A stretch of 64,000 bases of DNA, taken from assembly GCF_025152575.1 (NCBI RefSeq), contig NZ_CP102293.1, positions 248,001-312,000 of the forward strand, written 5' to 3'. The stretch comes from Subdoligranulum variabile (GTDB taxonomy: Bacteria > Bacillota > Clostridia > Oscillospirales > Ruminococcaceae). Position numbers and translations under genes: made by a program. Positions 35,624 through 43,977 of the stretch are shown piece after piece. The first letter of the stretch is position 1. Every line of letters starts with the position of its first letter. The notes below the pieces were generated by a model. It searched no databases. It had not been told where the DNA came from and was given only the letters and a program-made list of their open reading frames with translations.

Positions 35624-36847
35624 ATGGCTAGACGCATCCTTGTGGTGACCCAGCATTTCTGGCCGGAGAACTTCCGCATCAATGACATTGTGGAAGGCTT
35701 TCTGCAGGACGGGCTGGAGGTCGATGTGCTGTGCGGCCTGCCCAACTATCCCAAAGGCGAGTGGTTCGACGGCTACGGCCCCCACGGCCCCTGGGAGGAG
35801 CACTATGGTACCGCCCAGGTTTTCCGAGCCAAGGAATGGCCCCGCAAAGGCAACACCAGCCTCAACATTTTTTTGAACTATGTGAGCTGGCCCCTGTATG
35901 CAGCGTCGGCGCTGAAGCGCCTGCCGGGCGGCTATGACGCCGTGTTCTGCTTCAACACCAGTCCGGTACTTATGTGCTGGCCGGCTATCCGGTATGCCCA
36001 AAAGCACCGCATCCCCTTTACCAACTATGTGCTCGACCTCTGGCCGGAGAACCTTTACAGTGTTTTGCCGGTTCAGAACACGCTGCTGCGGCGTATTGCC
36101 CAGGGTGTGAGCGATCATTTGTACAAGCAGGCTGACCGCCTGATTGCCATGAGTGAACCGCTGCAAAAACGCCTGTGCGAACGTACCGGCAAGCCGGAAA
36201 GCTCTGTGGCGGCCATTCCGCAGTACTGCGAAGATTTTTATGCCAATCCCCAGCACGATGCCGCTCTGGAGGCACGGTTCACTGGTCGATTCAACCTGGT
36301 CTTTACCGGAACTTTTACCCCGGCGCAGAGTCTGGACATGGTACTTCAAGCAGTGCTGGAGGCCCGCGCTGACGGTGCAGAGTCCCTGCACCTTTTGCTG
36401 GTAGGCGACGGCATGAGCCGGGAAAGCCTGCAGGCGCTGGCCCGGGAACTGCACGCCGAAGATGCCGTTACTTTCTATGGCAGCGTCCCTGCCAAGGAGG
36501 TCCCAAAGTTCACGGCGCTGGCGGATGCCCTGCTGATTTCCCTGTCGGATTCACCCGATCTGGGGTTGACGGTGCCCGGCAAACTGGCCAGTTACATGGC
36601 CGCCGGCAAACCGATCCTTGCCAGCATGAACGGAGCTGGTTTTACCGCCGTGCAGCAGAGCGGCGGAGGACTGGTCAGTCCCGCCTGTGACCAGCATGCA
36701 CTGGCCCGGAACATGGTGCGTCTGGTACAGATGGACGCAGCCGACCGGGCTGCGCTGGGTGCCAAGGCCAAGGAATATTATCTGGCACACTACCGTCGGG
36801 CAGAATTGTTGCGCCGGCTGGAAACGTTTATTCTGCAGGGCGAATGA
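35624..36847 (+). CDS. GT4 glycosyltransferase, probable L-fucosamine transferase (WbuB-like)
   Basis: Retaining glycosyltransferase of GT-B fold, probably acting at the membrane on a lipid-linked acceptor. The 407-residue protein begins RILVVTQHFWPENFRINDI, has a long N-terminal acceptor domain with VLDLWPENLYSV (about 136), a donor domain starting near FNLVFTGTFTPAQSLDMVL (about 224-242) and the EX7E-like region GLTVPGKLASYMAAGKPILA (about 310-329). This architecture resembles WbuB, the L-FucNAc transferase. With capEFG just upstream, L-FucNAc is the likely donor sugar. Starts one base after the capG stop. Confidence 0.82.
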   Translation: MARRILVVTQHFWPENFRINDIVEGFLQDGLEVDVLCGLPNYPKGEWFDGYGPHGPWEEHYGTAQVFRAKEWPRKGNTSLNIFLNYVSWPLYAASALKRLPGGYDAVFCFNTSPVLMCWPAIRYAQKHRIPFTNYVLDLWPENLYSVLPVQNTLLRRIAQGVSDHLYKQADRLIAMSEPLQKRLCERTGKPESSVAAIPQYCEDFYANPQHDAALEARFTGRFNLVFTGTFTPAQSLDMVLQAVLEARADGAESLHLLLVGDGMSRESLQALARELHAEDAVTFYGSVPAKEVPKFTALADALLISLSDSPDLGLTVPGKLASYMAAGKPILASMNGAGFTAVQQSGGGLVSPACDQHALARNMVRLVQMDAADRAALGAKAKEYYLAHYRRAELLRRLETFILQGE

Positions 36848-36871
36848 CCGCCCGGATATGAGGTACACCTT

Positions 36872-37591
36872 TTGGACGAAAAAATTTTGGTGCTGATTCC
36901 CTGCTACAACGAAGAGGAAAACATCGTCAACACCGTGGAGCGACTGAAATCGGCCTGCCCTACTGTGGATTTTCTGGTCATCAACGACTGTTCCACCGAC
37001 GGCAGCGCTGCGCTGCTGAAAAGCCAGGGATATCCTTTTCTGGATCTGCCTGTCAACCTGGGTATCGGGGGCGGCGTGCAGTGCGGTTATCTGTATGCCG
37101 TACGCAACGGGTATGACGTAACAGTCCAGATGGATGGCGACGGGCAGCATGACCCCGCTTACCTGGAGGAAATTGTGCGCCCCGTTCTGGATGGCCGGTA
37201 CGATATGTGCATCGGCAGCCGCTTTATCAAAAAGGAAGGCTTTCAGACCAGTTTCATGCGCCGTGTGGGCATCCGCTTTCTCAGCGGACTGATCTGCCTG
37301 CTCTGCGGCAAGCGGGTGCTGGATGTGACCAGCGGATTCCGTGCCACCAATGCCCGCATGACCTCCTACTTTGCCAGGCATTATGCTTCCGACTATCCTG
37401 AGCCGGAGGCAGTTCTGGCCGCAAGCCTGGCTGGTTTTTCGGTCGGCGAGGCTCCCGTCGTCATGCGGGAACGGCAAGGCGGCGTGTCCAGCATTTCCAG
37501 TTTCAAAAGTGTTTACTATATGGTCAAGGTCTCACTGGCCCTGATCATCGACCGCTTTTCCATCCATAAAACGCGGGGAGGCAAGGCATGA
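36872..37591 (+). CDS. GT2 glycosyltransferase, DPM1/polyprenyl-phosphate sugar synthase-like
   Basis: Inverting GT-A enzyme. The TTG at 36872 is used, with ATGAGGT upstream. The 239-residue product starts MDEKILVLIPCYNEEENIVN. It has VINDCSTDGS (about 34), the metal-binding QMDGDGQHDP (about 88) and SRFIKKEGFQTSFMRRVG, typical of dolichol/undecaprenyl-phosphate sugar synthases. No C-terminal membrane hairpin is present, but the next gene encodes a small membrane protein that may supply it. Overlaps that gene by four bases. Confidence 0.85.
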   Translation: MDEKILVLIPCYNEEENIVNTVERLKSACPTVDFLVINDCSTDGSAALLKSQGYPFLDLPVNLGIGGGVQCGYLYAVRNGYDVTVQMDGDGQHDPAYLEEIVRPVLDGRYDMCIGSRFIKKEGFQTSFMRRVGIRFLSGLICLLCGKRVLDVTSGFRATNARMTSYFARHYASDYPEPEAVLAASLAGFSVGEAPVVMRERQGGVSSISSFKSVYYMVKVSLALIIDRFSIHKTRGGKA

Positions 37592-37941
37592 CACCACAGC
37601 TGCAATTCTTTATGATCCTGGGCGCCGTGGCGCTGCTGCTTATCATCTTTGTCTTCCTCAAGCGCGGATTGATGAGCGTCAAATACAGTCTTTTATGGCT
37701 GGCTCTCGCTGTCGGTCTGGTGGTCTCCGCCGTTTTTCCTTATGTAATCTATGTGCTGCGGGATCTTCTGGACATCGAGATGCCGGTCAATCTGGTATTC
37801 CTGTTGATGTTCTGCTTTGTTCTGGTGGTGCTGCTGTCCCTGAGCATTGCCATCAGTCAGCTGGCGGACAAGTGCAAACGTCTGACCCAGGCCAACGCGA
37901 TCCTGGAAAAGCGCGTGCGCGACCTGGAAGAAAAACAGTGA
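37588..37941 (+). CDS. DUF2304 small membrane protein
   Basis: The 117-residue protein has three membrane segments (about 6-23, 33-55 and 67-90) and a charged coiled-coil tail (about 93-117). The pattern and the position after a GT2 gene match the DUF2304 family. Function unknown. Four-base overlap with the GT2 gene suggests a joint complex, for example anchoring the glycosyltransferase at the membrane. Confidence 0.75.
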   Translation: MTPQLQFFMILGAVALLLIIFVFLKRGLMSVKYSLLWLALAVGLVVSAVFPYVIYVLRDLLDIEMPVNLVFLLMFCFVLVVLLSLSIAISQLADKCKRLTQANAILEKRVRDLEEKQ

Positions 37942-37981
37942 CCCTGCGGCGGGTTATCGGTTGTGTGAACGGAGAGAGAGT

Positions 37982-39484
37982 ATGACAATCACCTGGGAAC
38001 AGGTTCTCGCCTTTCTGAGCGGGGACCAGTCAATGACGATCACCTCGCTGCTGTTTATCGTCTTTTTTGCAGCAACGGCCCTGATCCACTATGCGCTGCC
38101 ACGCATTGCGCGCCCCTATTTTCTGCTGGCAGCCAGTTACGCATTTTTTTGCTATGATCCGGCCAACCGACCGCTGGTCTGGGTCCTGCTGAGCGCCACA
38201 CTGATCACCTGGCTGTGCGGCCTTGTCATCGGCCGGGTCAAAAATCGCGCGGTGCGCGTGATTGCGCTGGTGGCCGCCATAGCTTTCGGCATCGGTGTGC
38301 TGGTCTACTATAAGTACTGGAACCTTCTGGCGGACAGTCTGGGCGGCAGCTGGCTGGCCCGGCGTGACAATCTGCTGGCCCCGTTGGGTCTCAGCTATTT
38401 CACCTTTGCCGCTCTGAGCTACACCATCGATGTCTATAAGCACCGCTGCCGGGTGGAAACCAATCCTTTCCATTATGCACTCTTTGTGAGTTTCTTTCCC
38501 ACTCTCATCAATGGCCCCATCGAGCGCTATCCCCAGCTGCGGCCCCAGATTCAGAAAAGCCGCCGCTTCAGCTACAACCGCTGCGCCGGCGGCGCCTTCC
38601 GGATGCTGTGGGGCTACACCAAAAAAATGGTGATCGCCGATAACCTGAGCCAGTATGTCTCGGTCGTATACGGTGACCCCACCCAGATGAGCGGTCCCAA
38701 TCTGGTGGCAGCCACCGTCCTGTTTGCCATCCAGCTGTACATGGATTTTTCCGGGTGCTGTGACATCGCCCTCGGTGCCGCGCGTATTCTGGGATACGAC
38801 CTGATTGAAAACTTCCAGTCTCCCTTTGAATCCCGCAGCTTCGGCGAGTTCTGGCGCCGCTGGCATATCTCCATGACCGGCTGGTTCCGGGACTACGTCT
38901 ACTTCTCTTTGGGCGGCAGCCGCTGCGCTCCCTGGCGTCACTATTTGAATATCATTATCGTTTTCCTCTGCTCCGGCCTTTGGCACGGTGCCGACTGGCG
39001 TTATCTGGTGTGGGGCCTAGCCTGCGGCCTGATCTCCGCCTTCAGTGTCCTGACAGCCCGTCCCCGGCGCGCCCTTGGCCGTATCAACCCGTTGTATCGC
39101 GCAGGCTGGTTCAAGACGTTATGGCAGATCCTGTGCACCAACGTGCTGTTCTGCGTTACGCTGGTTTTCTTTGCCAGTGCCCTTTATAATGCGGATCCCT
39201 TTGCCATCTACAGCGCCATGCTGCAAGGGTGGCAGGGCTTGGCGGGAAGCTGGCATCAGATCACTGCCCTGCTCTATGATTCCGGCATCGACGGGCGTCT
39301 GCCGGTGGTGCTTTGGTTCGGCTGCTTTGTGGTCTTCGCCGTGGAACATACCGGCCAGAACATTTCTGCCTGGATCCGTAAGCAGGTCTGGCCTCTGCGC
39401 TGGACGCTGTACTATACGGCGGCCGCCGCCATCCTCTTCTTTGCGGCGTTCGGTCAGTCCGCTTTCATCTATCAGCAATACTAA
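37982..39484 (+). CDS. MBOAT O-acyltransferase (AlgI/DltB-like)
   Basis: Polytopic membrane enzyme that passes acyl (usually acetyl) groups across the membrane to surface glycans. The ATG at 37982 follows GGAGAGAGAG and gives 500 residues with about ten membrane segments. MBOAT signatures are GLSYFTFAALSYTIDVY (about 138), FWRRWHISMTGWFRDYVYF (about 299-317) and the catalytic His in SGLWHGADWRYLVWGL (about 338). The next gene encodes an SGNH-like partner, the usual pairing for alginate-type acetylation. Confidence 0.92.
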   Translation: MTITWEQVLAFLSGDQSMTITSLLFIVFFAATALIHYALPRIARPYFLLAASYAFFCYDPANRPLVWVLLSATLITWLCGLVIGRVKNRAVRVIALVAAIAFGIGVLVYYKYWNLLADSLGGSWLARRDNLLAPLGLSYFTFAALSYTIDVYKHRCRVETNPFHYALFVSFFPTLINGPIERYPQLRPQIQKSRRFSYNRCAGGAFRMLWGYTKKMVIADNLSQYVSVVYGDPTQMSGPNLVAATVLFAIQLYMDFSGCCDIALGAARILGYDLIENFQSPFESRSFGEFWRRWHISMTGWFRDYVYFSLGGSRCAPWRHYLNIIIVFLCSGLWHGADWRYLVWGLACGLISAFSVLTARPRRALGRINPLYRAGWFKTLWQILCTNVLFCVTLVFFASALYNADPFAIYSAMLQGWQGLAGSWHQITALLYDSGIDGRLPVVLWFGCFVVFAVEHTGQNISAWIRKQVWPLRWTLYYTAAAAILFFAAFGQSAFIYQQY

Positions 39485-39501
39485 CGAAAGGCGGTGTACT
39501 T

Positions 39502-40929
39502 ATGCCCGCAAATTCCCCTACTCCCATTCCCACACCGCCTGTTAAAATTCATCGCGGTGCCCCCACGGCGACGCCCACCCGCCCCCGTCGGAAGAAGAAA
39601 CGTATCAATCCCTTTCTCTGGTTTCTGCGCGGTCTGGCGCGCCGCCTCTTCTTTGGCGCAAAAACCGCCTTCAAGTGTTTTTTGCTGGTGCCCATTCTCG
39701 TGTTTATGGTCGCTTTCAGCTACAATGTAGACCGCAGCGGCCTCTTCCAGGGCGCTCTGGCGCCCCGCCGTATTGTCGATCTGATGCTGGAAGGATACGA
39801 TGTGACCAACTTCGAGCAGATGGACGAACGTCAGGTCGTACAATTGTACGCACAGGATGTTCCCGAAGCGCCGGAGGCCATCGGCATCGGCTCCAGCCGG
39901 GTGCTCCAGTTCAATCGTGAGAACACCGGCATCGACAGCTTCTTCAATATGGGCGTGACCGGCGCCGATGTCCGCGACAACATGACCAGTTATTACAAGA
40001 TGGTCAGCTATGGAAAGACGCCGGATGTTCTGATCTGGAGTCTGGATCCCTGGGTTTTCTACGGCAGCGAAGCCGCGTTCGATTCCCGCGCCGACGCTGA
40101 CCTCTACAATGAATTCCTGACCAAAGTCCTGAATGTCCCCACAGATTACGAGGAACCGGACAAGGTGGAGTTATGGCGTGCCCTGGCGGATCCGGCCTAT
40201 TTCCAGGGAAATGTGGATTATTACGTCAAGAACCACGGCCAGGCCACCGTCACCGATGATGACGGCAATGTCATCGAATTCAACCCGGTAGAGGGCGATC
40301 CCTACAACCAGACCTCCACGATCAAGCGCTCAGACGGCAGCGTTCTGTACGATGTAGCTTTCCGCAGTCAGAATGCCGATCAGATCCGGACCCTGGCCGC
40401 CGAAGCCTGCATGAGCTTCAACAGCGTACATATGGAAGGGTTCGACGAATTGAGCGAAACGCAGATTCAGGCATTTGAATCCTTCATCCAGTACGCCCAA
40501 TCGCAGGGCACCACCGTAATCCTGGTTCTGTCTCCGTGGCATCCCTATCTGTACGGATATCTGCTAACCGAACCGGATAATCACAAAGGGTTCTTCCAGG
40601 TAGAAAACTGGGTGCGGCAGTACGCAGCCGACAACAATATTCCGCTGTATGGCAGCTACGATCCCGAATGCATCGAGGGTCTGCAGGAGACGGATTTCTT
40701 CGATGGCCTGCACTGCTCCGGCACCGGCATCGAACGGTTCTTCCCCGGTGTTCCTCAGGTGCTGCAGGATCTGGCCAACGATTCTTTGCCGGATCCTCTG
40801 GCGGTTCATCCTCGCACCAGCCTGGATACCGCCACGGAAGGCGATTCCACCGCTGCGGAAACCGCCGGTGCATCCACCGAAGAAACGGCCGACAACGGTA
40901 CCGTTTCCGACACCGTACAGGAGGGATAA
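39502..40929 (+). CDS. Membrane-anchored SGNH-hydrolase-like protein, partner of MBOAT
   Basis: Probably accepts the acyl group from the MBOAT protein and esterifies a glycan outside the cell (DltD/AlgJ/AlgX-like). The 475-residue protein has a Pro- and Arg/Lys-rich cytoplasmic start (1-50) and one membrane segment (about 57-75). The extracellular domain has the nucleophile block IGIGSSRVLQF (about 132), SLDPWVFYGSE and the Asp-x-x-His end FFDGLHCSGTG (about 400). The Thr/Ala/Glu-rich C-terminal tail looks disordered. Confidence 0.8.
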   Translation: MPANSPTPIPTPPVKIHRGAPTATPTRPRRKKKRINPFLWFLRGLARRLFFGAKTAFKCFLLVPILVFMVAFSYNVDRSGLFQGALAPRRIVDLMLEGYDVTNFEQMDERQVVQLYAQDVPEAPEAIGIGSSRVLQFNRENTGIDSFFNMGVTGADVRDNMTSYYKMVSYGKTPDVLIWSLDPWVFYGSEAAFDSRADADLYNEFLTKVLNVPTDYEEPDKVELWRALADPAYFQGNVDYYVKNHGQATVTDDDGNVIEFNPVEGDPYNQTSTIKRSDGSVLYDVAFRSQNADQIRTLAAEACMSFNSVHMEGFDELSETQIQAFESFIQYAQSQGTTVILVLSPWHPYLYGYLLTEPDNHKGFFQVENWVRQYAADNNIPLYGSYDPECIEGLQETDFFDGLHCSGTGIERFFPGVPQVLQDLANDSLPDPLAVHPRTSLDTATEGDSTAAETAGASTEETADNGTVSDTVQEG

Positions 40930-40931
40930 AG

Positions 40932-41471
40932 ATGACTGTCTTTCCGTTGCATTCTTTCCACCGCAGCCCGCTCATTCTGGGCAAAGGAGGCTTCGGCCGT
41001 CAGCTGGCCGATTGGCTGTTGGAGGACGGCTGGGGGGAGCCCCAGTTCCTGGATGACAACGCTCCCGGCTGTGCCGGCACCTTGCGGGATTACGCGGACC
41101 CTGCCCTGCTCCGGCCCGGTCGTCCGGCGTTTGTGGCCCTGGGCAACAACGAACTGCGGGTAACGCTGCTGCAAAAACTGGCAGCCGCTGGCTACGACAT
41201 TCCTGTGTATATCAGCGATGCCGCATCGGTCAGTCCCAGCGCTGTGCTGGAACCCGGCTGCGTGATCCTGCCTCAGGCTTATGTTGGAGCCGGCACCCAT
41301 CTTGGCACCGGCTGCATCGTCAACGGCGGCGCTATCGTAGACCACGATGCCCTTCTTGGCCGGGGTGTTCACGTGGCACCGGGCGGTATCGTCAAGGCCG
41401 GCGCCGAAGTGGCTGCCTACACCAAAGTGGATTCCGGAGAAATCATCCGTTCTCCCTGGGAACAGGCATAA
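40932..41471 (+). CDS. PglD/NeuD-like sugar O- or N-acetyltransferase
   Basis: The 179-residue protein has an N-terminal nucleotide-sugar-binding Rossmann half (SPLILGKGGFGRQLADWL, about residues 12-29). A left-handed beta-helix follows with hexapeptide repeats such as VGAGTHLGTGCIVNGGAIVD (about 117-136), HDALLGRGVHVAPGG and the acetyl-CoA region AGAEVAAYTKV. Members acetylate amino- or N-acyl sugars. Start directly after the SGNH stop, inside the glycan operon. Confidence 0.85.
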   Translation: MTVFPLHSFHRSPLILGKGGFGRQLADWLLEDGWGEPQFLDDNAPGCAGTLRDYADPALLRPGRPAFVALGNNELRVTLLQKLAAAGYDIPVYISDAASVSPSAVLEPGCVILPQAYVGAGTHLGTGCIVNGGAIVDHDALLGRGVHVAPGGIVKAGAEVAAYTKVDSGEIIRSPWEQA

Positions 41472-41488
41472 CAACGCATAACCGCAGC

Positions 41489-41515
41489 GCGGGCTGGTTT
41501 CAGCCCGCACTTTTT
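41489..41515 (+). terminator. Hairpin with T-run inside the glycan operon
   Basis: Perfect 8-bp stem (41489-41496 with 41501-41508), loop GTTT, then ACTTTTTG. Could end or attenuate transcription before the acyltransferase gene. The T-run is short. Confidence 0.6.
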
Positions 41516-41532
41516 GATAAGGAGGGACTGTC

Positions 41533-42576
41533 TTGGCACAGCAACAAAGCGCTTCTCCGCGGCGGGATTATATCGATGTCCTGAAGGGATTGGGAATTCT
41601 GCTGGTCGTGTTCGGTCATTTCATGGAGCAGTATCGATTGGGTTCTCATTTGATCGGTGCTACCTTTGTGACCATCTATTGGTTCCATATGGCACTGTTC
41701 TGCATGTGCAGCGGCCTGGTGGCGCATTTCAGCCTGCGCAAGCTCATCGCCCAGCAGCTTTGGCTCTATTTGCTGGGGCAGGCCATTATGCTGGTTTTCC
41801 GCACTTTTGTGCTGCAGGAACATTTCTCTGCGTCCGGCGGTTTGCTGATGGCGTTTCTGCTTCCATGGCGGCACATGTGGTATCTGTACGCTCTTCTGTT
41901 CTGGCATCTGACCTTGCCCGCCCTGACCTTTCTGCGGGACAGACTGCGACTGCCGGGTGCCGTTCTGGGTCTCGCTGTGGCCGTCGGCATCAGCCTGTGG
42001 GCGGGGACCATTGACTGGCCGTTCACCTTGGTGCGGGTGTTTGCATTCTTCCCGTTCTATGCGTTCGGTGTCCTGTTCCGTCCGCAGATCGACGCGCTGG
42101 ATCGTGCGGCCAGTCGGTTCTGGGCCCTTCGGGTAGTGCCCGCCCTTCTGCTGCTGGGTTGTTACGGGTTCCACTTCCTGCAGATGCTGCAGGCCGAGAA
42201 TCCACCCAGCGACAGTGCAAATATTTTCAATGATGTTCCCTATGGGGAAGGATACGCCTTATCCGACCGCGCCCTGTTCCTGCTGGTGGGTATTGTGACC
42301 AGCGTGGCACTGGTATCCGTGATGGGCGGCGCCCGCATTCTGGCACCGCTGGGACGGCGCACGCTGTCGATTTATCTTTTGCACCTGCCCATCCTGACGT
42401 TTCTGGTGGATCTGGGGTTCTATGAACCCGCCCGGCAAAAACCTGTTGCCATCATTATCGCCTGGGTCGTGCTGGAGGCACTGGGCACCTTGTGCATTCT
42501 TTACAGCGCCCCGGTCAACCGCTTTTTCAATGCCCTGACCAACCTGTGGTACCGGCCTCGTTCCAAACGCATCTAA
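41533..42576 (+). CDS. Acyltransferase 3 family membrane protein
   Basis: Integral membrane acyltransferase of the OafA/NodX type, probably O-acetylating a surface sugar. The TTG at 41533 follows AAGGAGGG by six bases. The 347-residue product starts with the family signature RRDYIDVLKGLGILLVVFGH (about residues 10-29), in which the His is catalytic. It has about ten membrane segments and the FHMALFCMCSGL block (about 55). It is the fourth acyl-transfer gene in the cluster and may be transcribed at a lower level because of the hairpin before it. Confidence 0.87.
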   Translation: MAQQQSASPRRDYIDVLKGLGILLVVFGHFMEQYRLGSHLIGATFVTIYWFHMALFCMCSGLVAHFSLRKLIAQQLWLYLLGQAIMLVFRTFVLQEHFSASGGLLMAFLLPWRHMWYLYALLFWHLTLPALTFLRDRLRLPGAVLGLAVAVGISLWAGTIDWPFTLVRVFAFFPFYAFGVLFRPQIDALDRAASRFWALRVVPALLLLGCYGFHFLQMLQAENPPSDSANIFNDVPYGEGYALSDRALFLLVGIVTSVALVSVMGGARILAPLGRRTLSIYLLHLPILTFLVDLGFYEPARQKPVAIIIAWVVLEALGTLCILYSAPVNRFFNALTNLWYRPRSKRI

Positions 42577-42583
42577 TTCCGCC

Positions 42584-42615
42584 AAAGCGGCAGCCAAAAC
42601 GGCTGCCGCTTTTAC
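42584..42615 (+). terminator. Terminator of the glycan cluster
   Basis: Perfect 12-bp stem (42584-42595 with 42601-42612), with TTTTACATTTT at and after its end. Confidence 0.85.
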
Positions 42616-42624
42616 ATTTTATGC

Positions 42625-42683
42625 TTGACAGCGGTAGTACCTTGCGATACAATATAGTCAGAAGAACATGGTAATGCAAGGTA
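42625..42683 (+). promoter_or_regulatory. padR promoter with overlapping inverted repeat
   Basis: TTGACA (42625-42630) and TACAAT (42648-42653) with a 17-bp spacer. A perfect 8-bp inverted repeat, TACCTTGC (42638-42645) and GCAAGGTA (42676-42683), brackets the -10 and start site. This is a plausible PadR operator for autoregulation. Confidence 0.75.
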
Positions 42684-42697
42684 GTGGAGGTGAGTGG

Positions 42698-43018
42698 ATG
42701 TTTGACCAGTCGCAACTTCGCAAAGGCACGCTGGAAGGATGTATTTTAAAAATCATATCCCGGGAAGCCACGTACGGCTATGCCATTGCCACCACCCTGC
42801 GGGAAAGCGGTTTCACCGATCTGACGGAAGGCACCCTCTACCCCTTGCTGTTACGTCTGGACCGCAAAGGACTGATCCAGGCCGAATACCGGGCCGGGCA
42901 TGGCGGTCCCAGCCGCAAATACTACACCCTGACCGACGACGGCCGACAATATCTGGCAGAATTCATGGCAGCCTGGCGGGAGACATCCGCCAGCATCGAT
43001 GCCATCCTGCAAGATTGA
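42698..43018 (+). CDS. PadR-family transcriptional regulator
   Basis: Winged-helix repressor. The ATG at 42698 follows GGAGGTGA; the product has 106 residues. PadR features are LRKGTLEGCILKIISREATYGYAI (first helices; about residues 6-29), TEGTLYPLLLRLDRKGL (recognition helix; about 39-55) and the wing RKYYTLTDDGRQYL (about 69-82). The next gene encodes a membrane protein, the common PadR-target arrangement. Confidence 0.92.
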   Translation: MFDQSQLRKGTLEGCILKIISREATYGYAIATTLRESGFTDLTEGTLYPLLLRLDRKGLIQAEYRAGHGGPSRKYYTLTDDGRQYLAEFMAAWRETSASIDAILQD

Positions 43019-43060
43019 GTGTTCCCCTTCTCTTCCACAAACGAAAGGATGTGACCCGGT

Positions 43061-43750
43061 ATGTTTTTTGAAAATCAGTATACAATATTGCAGAAATCCA
43101 ATGACATGAGCACCGAAACGTTGAATGCCGACAACCGCCGTACGCTGAGGGACATCCAAAAGTATATGCTTTGCATGACCTGGAACTGCTACGAAATCGA
43201 GCGCGTCCGCAAGGATCTGATCGATATGGCAGCCCGGTGTGAACTGGAAGGCCGTACCCTGCAGGAAGAAGTGGGCGGCGACATAGAGCGTTTTCTGCTT
43301 GAACTGGTTCCCGATCTGCCCCGTGGCACGCCTTTGGACTACATCTGCATCTGGTATCCCAAATGGCTGCTCTTCATTGCCGTTCTTTATCTGCTGACAG
43401 GCCTGATGCCCGGCAGTCAGGACCTCAATCTGTTCCGGATCCTCTCCGCTCCCTTCCAGTTTATGGTTTGGCTGCTGGTCTACGCCTGGTTTCATCGCAT
43501 GAGCCTGAAAATCAAAATCCGCTATGGAAGTATTGCGCAGGCGGCGTGGTATCTGCTTTTGATTGTTGTTATCATCTTGTCCTGCTTTGTACTGCCGGTC
43601 TATCTGCTGCAAAGAATTCCCGGAACCATCAGCTATCTGGGTGCCTTTCTCTATGAGCTGGTATGGGCTGTCGGTTGTCAGCTCTGGCAGACTTTCTATT
43701 ACAATCGCTGGGCAAAACACCACCCCTGGCAGGAAGCACAGACCTCTTGA
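43061..43750 (+). CDS. Membrane protein of unknown function, PadR-linked
   Basis: Not recognised. The 229-residue product has a soluble N-terminal half (about 1-95) rich in charged helix. Membrane segments follow at about 102-118, 127-146, 161-185 and possibly 193-212. The ATG at 43061 is forced, since the in-frame ATG 12 bases earlier is followed by a stop. The ribosome site GAAAGGA is rather far upstream. In other Firmicutes PadR genes are followed by DUF1700/DUF1048-type membrane proteins; a similar envelope-stress role is possible but unproven. Confidence 0.7.
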   Translation: MFFENQYTILQKSNDMSTETLNADNRRTLRDIQKYMLCMTWNCYEIERVRKDLIDMAARCELEGRTLQEEVGGDIERFLLELVPDLPRGTPLDYICIWYPKWLLFIAVLYLLTGLMPGSQDLNLFRILSAPFQFMVWLLVYAWFHRMSLKIKIRYGSIAQAAWYLLLIVVIILSCFVLPVYLLQRIPGTISYLGAFLYELVWAVGCQLWQTFYYNRWAKHHPWQEAQTS

Positions 43751-43756
43751 CAAGAC

Positions 43757-43806
43757 AAAACACCCCCGAAACCGGCCCGCACATGGCCTGCTTCCGGGGG
43801 TGTTTC
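43757..43806. terminator. Terminator between the PadR unit and leuB
   Basis: Stem AAACACCCCCG (about 43757-43768) with CGGGGGTGTTT (about 43794-43804), T-rich on both outer sides, so possibly two-way. The remaining 170 bases to leuB hold nothing I can name. Confidence 0.75.
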
Positions 43807-43977
43807 TCTGTTCCGGATGCACCGCACGCACATACGATGCATCGCCGCACCAGCAGTTCGCGGCATAATGCCGCCGGGATGCTGTATTCCCTTCTCCTCC
43901 ACTACCTTTTATCCGGCGGAACACCCGCCAAATATTTTGGAATCGTCATCCCTTACGGGATGAACGGGAAATGGCTC

